Shown: positions 1-6,117 of the stretch, piece by piece
How the letters are laid out: each line of letters starts with the position of its first letter
How positions within the stretch are numbered: position 1 is the stretch's first letter
Assembly: GCA_045539595.1 (NCBI GenBank)
Contig: JAZQFQ010000092.1
Span: 7,648 to 71,647 of the forward strand
DNA from: SIG701 sp045539595
GTDB taxonomy: Bacteria > Bacillota > Clostridia > Oscillospirales > CAG-272
Direction of reading: 5' to 3'
DNA length: 64,000 nt
The notes under the pieces: generated by a model
What the model was told of the DNA's origin: nothing
The model's database searches: none
The model's input: only the letters and a program-made list of their open reading frames with translations
Position numbers and translations under genes: made by a program

Positions 1-85
1 GGCGCTGCTGGATGCGCAGGATGGTGCCCTGGATGCAGCGGGCGACCTCGGCCCGCTGCTCGGCGGTGATGGTGATCTGTTCCAT
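1..85 (-). CDS. Partial hypothetical protein, N-terminal 28 residues
   Basis: An ATG at 83-85 opens a leftward frame (MEQITITAEQRAEVARCIQG...) that runs off the left edge of the window. The 3' end is missing, so no family can be assigned. It sits 3 nt downstream of the SSB gene in the same leftward operon, so it is probably an early or replication-associated gene of phage A. Confidence 0.55.
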   Translation of the reverse strand, partial: MEQITITAEQRAEVARCIQGTILRIQQR

Positions 86-88
86 GGG

Positions 89-400
89 CTATTCGTTGAG
101 GATTTCGACGGCGTTGACGACGATCTCGGGGATAGACCGGGTGTTTCCGGCGCGATCGGTGTAGGAGGACATCCGGAGACGTCCGAGGACGCGGACGGCG
201 TCGCCGGTCTTGAGGGCGGGCGCTTCCGGGCCCTCGGTGAAGAAGACGCAGTTGTGCCAGGTGGTGTCCAGCTGGCCAGGACCTCCGACCACGTTGGTGG
301 TACAGACGGAGAAGCGGAAGACCTGGGTGCCCTTCTTGGTCTTGAAGACTCGGACCGCGCTGATGCGGCCCTTCAGTTCGATGCGGTTGAGCTGTTCCAT
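89..400 (-). CDS. ssb: Single-stranded DNA-binding protein (phage A)
   Basis: This is a 103-aa OB-fold SSB that coats single-stranded DNA during replication and recombination. The start MEQLNRIELKGRISAV is typical: strand 1 (NRIELKGRI), the core TTWHNCVFF, and the VRVLGRLR strand are all present. The frame is open further upstream to 514, but that extension overlaps the neighbouring gene and has no family character, so the ATG at 398-400 is chosen. The protein ends at VEILNE and lacks the acidic C-terminal tip that bacterial SSBs use to recruit partners. Phage B carries its own, different SSB at 33,623-34,012. Confidence 0.85.
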   Translation of the reverse strand: MEQLNRIELKGRISAVRVFKTKKGTQVFRFSVCTTNVVGGPGQLDTTWHNCVFFTEGPEAPALKTGDAVRVLGRLRMSSYTDRAGNTRSIPEIVVNAVEILNE

Positions 401-402
401 GG

Positions 403-864
403 TCAGGCGTAGATGAGGGATCCAAACATGATAATCTGCATGAGTGCCTCGGCCTCGGGGTTGTCGAACTCCGAGGACTCGTCCGCCAGGTGGATGGCGC
501 ACTTGGCGACCCATCCGCGATCGCCTGGGGCGCTCGGTGCGAAGTTGCCGTCCAAGGCGTCGGCGATGCCTCGCTTGACGTCGTCGAGCTCGATCCGGTA
601 GGTGACGGAGTCATCCTCGTTGAAGCAGCAGAGGTTTCCGCCATAGTTGCAGCCCTCGGCCTGATGGTCGGTGAGATAGATGGGATGCCCGACGAGCAGG
701 GCCTTTGCCCAGATGTCCTCCCGGCTGTCGCCGTCAGATTCGACTACGTCAAGAGTCAGCTCCGACACGGTGCCGGAGAGCCAGCTGGAGCCGTAGGTGG
801 CCGTGCTGAGCAGGTTCACGAGATCCTCGTGCGTGATCTCGGTGATGGTGGTTTTTGTCTTCAT
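403..864 (-). CDS. Hypothetical protein, 153 aa
   Basis: I do not recognise this family. It is acidic and soluble, starts MKTKTTITEITHEDLVNLLSTATYGSSW, and contains two Cys in NLCCFNEDD. No membrane segment is visible. It ends 2 nt before the SSB start and belongs to the same leftward early operon driven from the 1,297-1,413 promoter region. Position suggests an accessory replication or host-takeover role, but nothing in the sequence shows this. Confidence 0.7.
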   Translation of the reverse strand: MKTKTTITEITHEDLVNLLSTATYGSSWLSGTVSELTLDVVESDGDSREDIWAKALLVGHPIYLTDHQAEGCNYGGNLCCFNEDDSVTYRIELDDVKRGIADALDGNFAPSAPGDRGWVAKCAIHLADESSEFDNPEAEALMQIIMFGSLIYA

Positions 865-903
865 GTTGTGCTGGTTTTATAGGGGCCCGGAGGCCCCGGG
901 GTT

Positions 904-1296
904 TTACTTGAGGTTCTCGCAGATATAGGCGACGTCGTCGGAGTCCAGGGCGATCTCGTTGGCCAGCTTGTGAGTGATCACCGTGCTGGCGCCGAGCAGT
1001 TCCTTCACGCCGCGCCAGGTAGTCGGGTCGTCGGCGATGCCGGCGGCGTCCAGGAGGGCGGCCTTGAGCTTCTCGATGTCGACCAGGCGGGCGGCGGCCA
1101 GGCGGCGCTGTTCCTGCATCTCGTCGGCCAATGCTGAAACGGTTTTGGATTCCAGGAGCCAGGGGTGCTCCTTTATCTCTCTGCAGACTTCCTCTTTGGT
1201 GAGGGCTCCGGCGGCGAGGTAGATGTCCTCGGCGTGTCTGAAGGTGGGCTCGTTGACCATCATGCCGGTCAGGGTTTCGAATTCGTGCTTTTGCAT
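904..1296 (-). CDS. Hypothetical early protein, 130 aa
   Basis: This is a mostly helical, charged protein starting MQKHEFETLTGMMVNEPTF. It is the first gene of the leftward operon and directly follows the predicted TTTG/TATATTTG promoter at 1,360-1,390. No catalytic motif is visible. As the promoter-proximal gene opposite a repressor it occupies the place of an early regulator, but no helix-turn-helix is evident. Confidence 0.65.
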   Translation of the reverse strand: MQKHEFETLTGMMVNEPTFRHAEDIYLAAGALTKEEVCREIKEHPWLLESKTVSALADEMQEQRRLAAARLVDIEKLKAALLDAAGIADDPTTWRGVKELLGASTVITHKLANEIALDSDDVAYICENLK

Positions 1297-1300
1297 AATG

Positions 1301-1331
1301 TTTGAAATTTGAATAATTTGTTTTATTTTTG
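1301..1331 (+). promoter_or_regulatory. Bacteroidota-type promoter for the XRE repressor
   Basis: TTTG at 1301-1304 and TATTTTTG at 1324-1331 are separated by 19 nt. This matches the Bacteroidota -33/-7 pattern (TTTG, about 19-21 nt, TAnnTTTG). The transcript would enter the repressor gene at 1414 and runs across the opposing leftward promoter. Confidence 0.5.
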
Positions 1332-1359
1332 GTCGTGCGTTCCGTTACGATTGACAACG

Positions 1360-1390
1360 CAAATATAGTTATTTATTTTGATTCGCAAAA
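1360..1390 (-). promoter_or_regulatory. Bacteroidota-type leftward early promoter
   Basis: On the minus strand TTTTG (1386-1390) and TATATTTG (1360-1367) are 18 nt apart, close to the Bacteroidota consensus. It would drive the leftward genes from 1296. A palindrome overlaps the -33 box, so repressor binding there would block this promoter. Confidence 0.55.
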
Positions 1391-1398
1391 GTTTTTGC
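1385..1398. promoter_or_regulatory. Palindromic operator candidate
   Basis: The arms GCAAAA (1385-1390) and TTTTGC (1393-1398) are perfect inverted repeats around a GT centre. They overlap the -33 element of the leftward promoter and lie just upstream of the XRE gene. This is a plausible repressor-binding site, inferred from position and symmetry only. Confidence 0.4.
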
Positions 1399-1413
1399 AA
1401 GTTTTTTTGGCAT

Positions 1414-1800
1414 ATGAGCAAGCAAAGCGACGCGATCCGCGAATACTTTGACAAATACGGCATTCTACAGCGCGAAATCGCGGAGGCGCTCGGAGTGCAC
1501 GAGGGGACGGTCTCGAACATTCTGGCGGGCCGGTTCGGTATCTCAAAAAACATCGCCAGGAAGATGGCGGAGATTTACGGCTTCGACCTCGGATTCCTTC
1601 TATCCGGAGAAGGCTCACTCTTTGCCCCGGGCGTCCGGATCAGCCAGTCGCAGAAGGTAAACGGCGGCACCGGCATCCAGGCCGTAGGAGCAGACCAGAC
1701 CCTCGCCATCGAAAACGCCCAGCTCCGCCAGCAGCTGGAGCAATGCCGGGCGGAGAAGGACCGGCTCCTGGGGATCATTGAAACGCTCACGAAGCGGTAA
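1414..1800 (+). CDS. XRE-family repressor (phage A)
   Basis: This is a 128-aa DNA-binding regulator. The N-terminal helix-turn-helix is visible as YGILQREIAEALGVHEGTVSNILAGR (about residues 15-40), followed by the Bacteroidota-style GFDLGFLLSGEG segment. The C-terminal third (QTLAIENAQLRQQLEQCRAEKDRL) is a likely coiled coil for dimerisation. The ATG at 1414 is preferred over the upstream in-frame start at 1378, because that extension has no domain character. It lies divergent to the early operon and upstream of the integrase, the usual place of a lysogeny repressor. Confidence 0.85.
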   Translation: MSKQSDAIREYFDKYGILQREIAEALGVHEGTVSNILAGRFGISKNIARKMAEIYGFDLGFLLSGEGSLFAPGVRISQSQKVNGGTGIQAVGADQTLAIENAQLRQQLEQCRAEKDRLLGIIETLTKR

Positions 1801-2023
1801 ATCCCGCGCCGTGCCTGCGCGTCAAAATGGGGTGTGCACCAAATTATGTGACCCTCAACAACTTACGCGATTATAGATGGATTTCGGATTCGGAGCGCCT
1901 TGATTTCGCCTTCCTGCGTGCCTGGAAGGCCGGTTCGGCTTTTTGGGCGTGTTCCATTCTTTCCCACGGCTTGCCGCCGCGTCCCGACTTCGACCGCATC
2001 ACCTGCACAAAACCTGCACAGCC
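1801..2023. other. Repressor-integrase intergenic region
   Basis: About 220 nt with no convincing gene. It contains two close direct copies of CCTGCACA (2002-2009 and 2013-2020). The CCTGCACAA of the first copy recurs inverted just after the integrase (TTGTGCAGG, 3231-3239). These could be integrase arm-type sites or part of an attachment site; no core could be proven. Confidence 0.3.
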
Positions 2024-3211
2024 TTGATCTCGTTACGCTTCTATCTTGACACCCGCAGACCGTCCCGCAGACCGGATGGCCGCTTTCCGCTGAAGCTCGC
2101 CGTCACCAAGCGGGGCGACACCGCCCTGCTCCCGGTCGCCGCCTTCGCCACGCGCGAGGAATGGAACCAGGATCTGCAGCGGATGCGGGGGCGCATGGGC
2201 CGGGATCTGGAGGTGAACCGGTATCTGGTCCAGCTGCTCGTCAAATGCGACGACCTGGTCCAGCGGATGGTGCTGAGCGGCGAGGCCGCGCCCCTGACGG
2301 CCAGCGGAGTCCGGGACCGCCTTGCGGCCGTCCTCCTGGACACCGGCGCCGGGGTCTCCTTCGGTGAGTATTACGACCGGATCGCGGCGACGAAGCATGG
2401 ATCCACGGCCCGGACGTTCCGGATCGCGCGCGCCGCCTTCGTGCGTGCGGATTCCCGCATCATGTCGCGGCCGCTGGCCTCGATCACCGAGAAGGACGTG
2501 GCCAGGATTGACACATTCCTGCGCGCGCACTTCGCGCCGACCTCCCGGAATACGTATATCTCCAAGCTGGCGCACGTCCTGAAGAGCGCCCACAAGGAGG
2601 GCCTCTCCCCCGCCGACGCGGGCCGGGAGATCCGTATCCGGCAGACGACGACGAAGTCCCGGGCACTCACCGTCGAGCAGCTGCGCCTCTTCCTGGGCGC
2701 TGAGCCCGAGCGCGAGCGCGCACGAGAGGCGCTGGACTTCTTCCGGCTGTCCTTCTATCTCCGGGCGATGAACCCGGTGGACATCTGGAAGGCCACGCCG
2801 GACTACGTCTTCAACGGACGCCTCCAATACACGCGCAGCAAGACCGGGAAGGACTACAGCGTCAAGGTGGAGCCGGAGGCCCAGCGGATCCTCGACGCCA
2901 GGAGCAGCGCGTCGCGCCTCTTCGAGACGTCAGCCCGCGATTACGGGAATTTCCTGCAGGACACATCGGAAGAGCTGCGCAGGATCGCAAAGGATCTCGA
3001 GCTGCCGCCGGTGACGATGTACTGGGCGCGGCATACCTTCGCCTCCCTGCTCGTCGAGATCGGTGAGACCATCGAGACGGTGGCCGCGGCCCTGGGCCAC
3101 TCCTACGGCCCGCGGATCACCATGGGCTACGTGACTATCCGGGAGAAGGCGGTGGACGACGCCGTGCGGCGTCTCTTCGACTACGTGGCAGGCACCTGGG
3201 AGCCAGAATAA
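2024..3211 (+). CDS. int: Tyrosine recombinase integrase (phage A)
   Basis: This is a site-specific recombinase that inserts and excises the prophage. With the TTG start at 2024 it has 395 aa and opens ISLRFYLDTRRP, the usual beginning of Bacteroidota integrases. An ATG at 1943 in the same frame adds 27 residues that look non-coding. Catalytic residues visible: Arg in SFYLRAMN (about 246), Lys in RSKTGK (about 273), Arg in YWARHTFAS (about 336), His in ALGHS, and the nucleophile Tyr in TMGYVTI (about 369). The first His of the HxxR box is replaced by Tyr (YWAR). It is cotranscribed with the repressor. Confidence 0.9.
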   Translation: MISLRFYLDTRRPSRRPDGRFPLKLAVTKRGDTALLPVAAFATREEWNQDLQRMRGRMGRDLEVNRYLVQLLVKCDDLVQRMVLSGEAAPLTASGVRDRLAAVLLDTGAGVSFGEYYDRIAATKHGSTARTFRIARAAFVRADSRIMSRPLASITEKDVARIDTFLRAHFAPTSRNTYISKLAHVLKSAHKEGLSPADAGREIRIRQTTTKSRALTVEQLRLFLGAEPERERAREALDFFRLSFYLRAMNPVDIWKATPDYVFNGRLQYTRSKTGKDYSVKVEPEAQRILDARSSASRLFETSARDYGNFLQDTSEELRRIAKDLELPPVTMYWARHTFASLLVEIGETIETVAAALGHSYGPRITMGYVTIREKAVDDAVRRLFDYVAGTWEPE

Positions 3212-3257
3212 GCACGGCCCGACGCCCTTATTGTGCAGGAAAGTTGCAGATTAAGAG

Positions 3258-3298
3258 GCAAAGGGCAGAAAAAAGTGGCTTATTTTCTTGCCCTTTGC
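3258..3298. terminator. Stem-loop between convergent int and 3,359 gene
   Basis: GCAAAGGGCA (3258-3267) pairs perfectly with TGCCCTTTGC (3289-3298) around a 21-nt loop. A second GC hairpin (CGCCCG/CGGGCG) lies at 3304-3329. They sit between two convergent genes, where transcripts must end, but neither has a clean U-run. Confidence 0.4.
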
Positions 3299-3358
3299 AA
3301 AAACGCCCGGGACCTCACGGCCGCGGGCGCGTTAACCCATGAAACGAAAAAACAGTTC

Positions 3359-3691
3359 TCAGTCACGCCATTGTGCGTAGTGTTTGCGGGATTGCAGATA
3401 GTGCGGATCCGCTTCGTGCGCATAGGCCTCGCGCTCGAAGGAGATCCGCCGGTATGCCGTGCGCGGATCCTGGCAGAGCCGGACCAGCCACTCGGCAAAG
3501 TAGATGAGGTAGAAGGGCAGGATCCCGAGCTCCAGCAGCTGGGCGGTGTGGATCGCTTCGTGGCTGAGGACGAGCTGACGGATGCACCTGGGGAGCGCGT
3601 CCCACTCCTTGCGGCGCACGAAGACCAGGCCCAGGATGTTGATGCCCAGGAAACCGGGGAAAGGGATCAGGGAGTTGCGGATGACTTTCAT
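3359..3691 (-). CDS. HExxH motif protein, putative zinc peptidase-like
   Basis: This 110-aa protein carries HEAIH (residues 44-48) and a downstream FEREAY segment (about 85-90) whose Glu could be the third zinc ligand, as in zincin-fold peptidases. The stretch LGILPFYLIYFAEWLVRL is a hydrophobic, possibly membrane-associated helix. Similar small HEAIHTAQ proteins are common in Bacteroidota genomes without a known role. It is the last gene of the long leftward late/lysis transcript, next to the DUF6808 gene. A role in envelope disruption is possible but unproven. Confidence 0.6.
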   Translation of the reverse strand: MKVIRNSLIPFPGFLGINILGLVFVRRKEWDALPRCIRQLVLSHEAIHTAQLLELGILPFYLIYFAEWLVRLCQDPRTAYRRISFEREAYAHEADPHYLQSRKHYAQWRD

Positions 3692-3695
3692 GCGC

Positions 3696-4214
3696 TCAGA
3701 GGTTGACGCGGATGCCGACGAGGATGCCGACGCCCGGGGTGACGTTATCCATGCCGGGCTGCCAGAAGACGCCGGGGCCGGCGGCGACGCCCCAGCCGAT
3801 CCTCTTCCAGCGCTGAGGGCCGGGGACCTGGACGGACTGCGTGACGATCTGCGTCTTGGGGTACACCTCGATCCAGTCGAGCGACGGATCCACGCCGGAG
3901 ACCTGGGCGCGGTAGTCCTCGCCCGGGTACTCCCGGACCTCGCGCGGAAGGGCGACGAAGAGGGTGTCGTGGATGCGGACGGTGTCGGTCACCGGGAAGA
4001 GCTGCGGCCGCTCGATGCGTGCGGTCACGTAGAAGGGCCCCAGGACGCGCAAAGTGTCCCGGACGACCAAGGTGTCGGCCTTGACGTTCACGGCCGGCTG
4101 TGGGCTCCGTTTGCCCGCCTGGCGGCCGATATGGAAGGACGCCGCCGTCCATAGGATGAAAGCGGCGCCGATTCCGAAGGCCATGGCGGCCAGTCTCACT
4201 CGATCGTAATCCAT
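3696..4214 (-). CDS. DUF6808-like membrane-anchored protein
   Basis: This 172-aa protein starts with one transmembrane helix (LAAMAFGIGAAFILWTAASFHIG, about residues 8-30). A periplasmic beta-rich domain follows, with the repeated DTLVVRDTL / DTVRIHDTLFV pattern and SGVDPSLDWIEVYPKTQ. This resembles the DUF6808 proteins of Bacteroidota phages. It overlaps the DUF5675 gene by 19 nt in the lysis block. The topology would fit a spanin-like role bridging to the outer membrane, but that is inferred from position. Confidence 0.6.
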   Translation of the reverse strand: MDYDRVRLAAMAFGIGAAFILWTAASFHIGRQAGKRSPQPAVNVKADTLVVRDTLRVLGPFYVTARIERPQLFPVTDTVRIHDTLFVALPREVREYPGEDYRAQVSGVDPSLDWIEVYPKTQIVTQSVQVPGPQRWKRIGWGVAAGPGVFWQPGMDNVTPGVGILVGIRVNL

Positions 4215-4672
4215 ATTTCCTCCTTCCGCTGGTAGGCGGGCCAGATGTAGAAATTCATGAGATCCTGGAAGGCGGTGACGGAGTCGAAGACCCGCCCCCG
4301 GATTCCGGCCCGCAGCATCCCCGGAAGGATGCAGCCGGCGGTGTCGGCGGGGACGTTGCCCGGGTGGATCATGACACCCTCGAAGCCGGGGACGTTCAGG
4401 AGATAGGGCATCTTGCCGCCGTAGGGCTTGGCGTAGTATTTCGAGCCGAAGGTTGGCGACTTCCGGAGCTGGATCTTGTAAGTCCCGCGCGGGATGGCTG
4501 TCTTGCCCTTCACCTTCCGGGCCTTGATTTGGGGCAGCGCCATGTCCTGACGGAGTCCCCGGTCTTCCGGCTCGAGGGTCCAGCAGATGAAGCCGCCCTC
4601 GTCCGTGCTCAGGCGCGCGTGCGTGTAGCCCGCGGCGCTCTCGTACTGGTTACGCTTGATCCGGATCTCCAT
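4196..4672 (-). CDS. DUF5675 family protein, probable lysis enzyme
   Basis: This 158-aa protein begins MEIRIKRNQYESAAGYTHARL and contains the family hallmarks FICWTLEPEDRG, IPRGTYKI and VMIHPGNVPADTAGCILPG. DUF5675 proteins are found in phage lysis modules and resemble cell-wall-active folds; the His in IHPGN and the Cys in TAGCILPG are candidate catalytic residues. The ATG at 4670-4672 is chosen over the longer frame because the extension overlaps the holin-like gene. It lies between the two-helix membrane protein (upstream) and DUF6808 (downstream), the expected place for an endolysin. Confidence 0.7.
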   Translation of the reverse strand: MEIRIKRNQYESAAGYTHARLSTDEGGFICWTLEPEDRGLRQDMALPQIKARKVKGKTAIPRGTYKIQLRKSPTFGSKYYAKPYGGKMPYLLNVPGFEGVMIHPGNVPADTAGCILPGMLRAGIRGRVFDSVTAFQDLMNFYIWPAYQRKEEIWITIE

Positions 4673-4973
4673 TGTCTGTGGTTTCTGGTTCTTGGGGGTT
4701 TCCGTCCAGGTCCTTGATCTCGACGGTGGTCTCACCATGGGTGAGCTTGATGCCGAGCCCCTCCATGACGGCCTCGCGCACCACGAAGAGGGCGGCGAAG
4801 CCGAAGAGGAGGGACGCGGCTCGAAGCACGGACGGGTCGATGATGCCGGTGGGCGGCACGACGAAAGAAGCCGTAAGCAGGCCCAGCGACGCGGCCAGGC
4901 AGACCCACAAGGCGATGGTCGTCGAGGTCTTGACCTTGCGCGTCAGGGCGCGGAATTTCGACAAGCGGTCCAT
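4650..4973 (-). CDS. Putative holin, two transmembrane helices
   Basis: This 107-aa protein has two hydrophobic helices (TTIALWVCLAASLGLLTAS and VLRAASLLFGFAALFVVREAV) and a charged tail ending QEPETTDNGDPDQA. Size, topology and position directly upstream of the DUF5675 gene (23-nt overlap) suit a holin that forms inner-membrane lesions at lysis. No sequence family is certain. Confidence 0.55.
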   Translation of the reverse strand: MDRLSKFRALTRKVKTSTTIALWVCLAASLGLLTASFVVPPTGIIDPSVLRAASLLFGFAALFVVREAVMEGLGIKLTHGETTVEIKDLDGNPQEPETTDNGDPDQA

Positions 4974-4974
4974 T

Positions 4975-5319
4975 TTATCCTTTTTCTTTCAGTCTTTGAA
5001 TCTCGGCCTCCCACTCTTCGGGGCTGACCTCAACGGCCCGGACCTTGATGGTCTTGTAGCCGAGGGCTATCTGCGCTGCCGTGCGGTGGTGGCCGTCAAG
5101 TAGATAGATGTCTCCTCCGACCTTGATGCCTGCGGGGAAACCATCGGGGGTGCGCCCTTCCTCATAGGCTTTCATGAAGTGCTTAACGGATTCGTTCCGC
5201 ACGCTCCTCTGCGTGGGATGAATACATGATGCCGCCACTTCAAAAACATCGCCGCGTAGGTAATTCAGTCTGGAGAAGCGATATGCTGCGAAGCACTCCT
5301 CAGGCTTAAGCGGAAACAT
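4975..5319 (-). CDS. ParB/Srx-like domain protein
   Basis: This 114-aa protein contains IKVGGDIYLLDGHHRTAAQIALGYKTIKVRAVEVS, the DGHHR core of the ParB/sulfiredoxin-like fold that binds or hydrolyses nucleotides. A helical cap (RLNYLRGDVFEVAASC) precedes it. Two further ParB-like genes lie at 22,680-23,784. It starts inside the end of the 5,306-5,728 gene (14-nt overlap). Its place between tail-fibre and lysis genes suggests an accessory role. Confidence 0.65.
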   Translation of the reverse strand: MFPLKPEECFAAYRFSRLNYLRGDVFEVAASCIHPTQRSVRNESVKHFMKAYEEGRTPDGFPAGIKVGGDIYLLDGHHRTAAQIALGYKTIKVRAVEVSPEEWEAEIQRLKEKG

Positions 5320-5728
5320 GAGGACCCCAATAATAAATAGTACCTTGGTTCAAATAGACCTCAATTTCATTCCAAATACCATTATGTTTGTATGCTCTAG
5401 CCACATATAAAAGAGTTTCGCTCTGAGTCCGATTATTTGAAACAAACTGTCTTTGTCCAGCAACTTCAATTATCGCAAGATTAATATCATTGTTTACTAT
5501 TTTTTGGGCCGTTTCGAGTGAAAGGCCCGCTCCCGCAGCAAAGTCCTCGACGGATGAATAAGCCGAGGAATATATATACTCAGGGTTTGAAGTGAATTTA
5601 ATCACAGGAAGACCCATTGTATCCACCATTGCCAGTAACACCTCCTGCAAGGCGGTGCCCGTGATGGCTCCCTCGGTGTTCTCGTAAACAGCTGCCTGGA
5701 TGGCGGCTTTTAATTCTGCATTTGTCAT
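5306..5728 (-). CDS. Putative tail fibre-associated protein, AT-rich
   Basis: This 140-aa protein begins MTNAELKAAIQAAVYENTEGAITGTALQEVLLAMVDTMG, an opening seen on tail-fibre or host-interaction proteins of Bacteroidota phages. The remainder is beta-rich with many Tyr, Asn and Gln. The DNA is clearly AT-richer than its neighbours, which suggests recent acquisition of the host-range end. Function is inferred from the N-terminal segment and the position downstream of the fibre gene. Confidence 0.55.
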   Translation of the reverse strand: MTNAELKAAIQAAVYENTEGAITGTALQEVLLAMVDTMGLPVIKFTSNPEYIYSSAYSSVEDFAAGAGLSLETAQKIVNNDINLAIIEVAGQRQFVSNNRTQSETLLYVARAYKHNGIWNEIEVYLNQGTIYYWGPHVSA

Positions 5729-5740
5729 GATTTTTTGATT

Positions 5741-6106
5741 TTAGCGGTTATCGAATGAATCGTTGAAGGAATTGTTGAAAGACCCGCCCTTGCAGGCGTT
5801 GGGGTCGAAGGCGACAACCTTCTCCCAGTAGCCGCCGTCGGTCGTGATGAAGAGGACGATCTGCCCTTCGTTCACGGACTGGCTGGAGAAGCCGCGGTAG
5901 GTGCCGCCGGCCAGGGCCGCGACCATCGCAGGCGCATAGATCCTGCCGGGCGAGGAGTTGGGCTGGACGACGCCGAGGAAGCGGTGATAGACGTCCATCT
6001 CCACCTCGGCGAGCGCCGCGGCGATGTCCTCGGCGCTCATCTTGATCGCGCCGTCCCGGAGGATGGCCGCGGTCATTTGGTTGACTTGCTTGGTGTTCAT
6101 ATTCAT
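5741..6106 (-). CDS. Hypothetical virion-associated protein, 121 aa
   Basis: The protein starts MNMNTKQVNQMTAAILRDGAIKMSAEDIAAALAEVEMDVYHRFLG and ends with an Asn/Phe-rich tail (GGSFNNSFNDSF). The tail resembles an exposed fibre tip or adaptor. It lies between the large LRR fibre and the AT-rich fibre-like gene, so a tail-tip accessory role is likely. No family is recognised. Confidence 0.5.
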   Translation of the reverse strand: MNMNTKQVNQMTAAILRDGAIKMSAEDIAAALAEVEMDVYHRFLGVVQPNSSPGRIYAPAMVAALAGGTYRGFSSQSVNEGQIVLFITTDGGYWEKVVAFDPNACKGGSFNNSFNDSFDNR

Positions 6107-6117
6107 TCAATATTGGT

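Noticed and set aside
1827..2027. A 66-aa plus-strand frame between repressor and integrase
   Set aside because: No family character, and it overlaps the repeat region before the integrase; probably chance.
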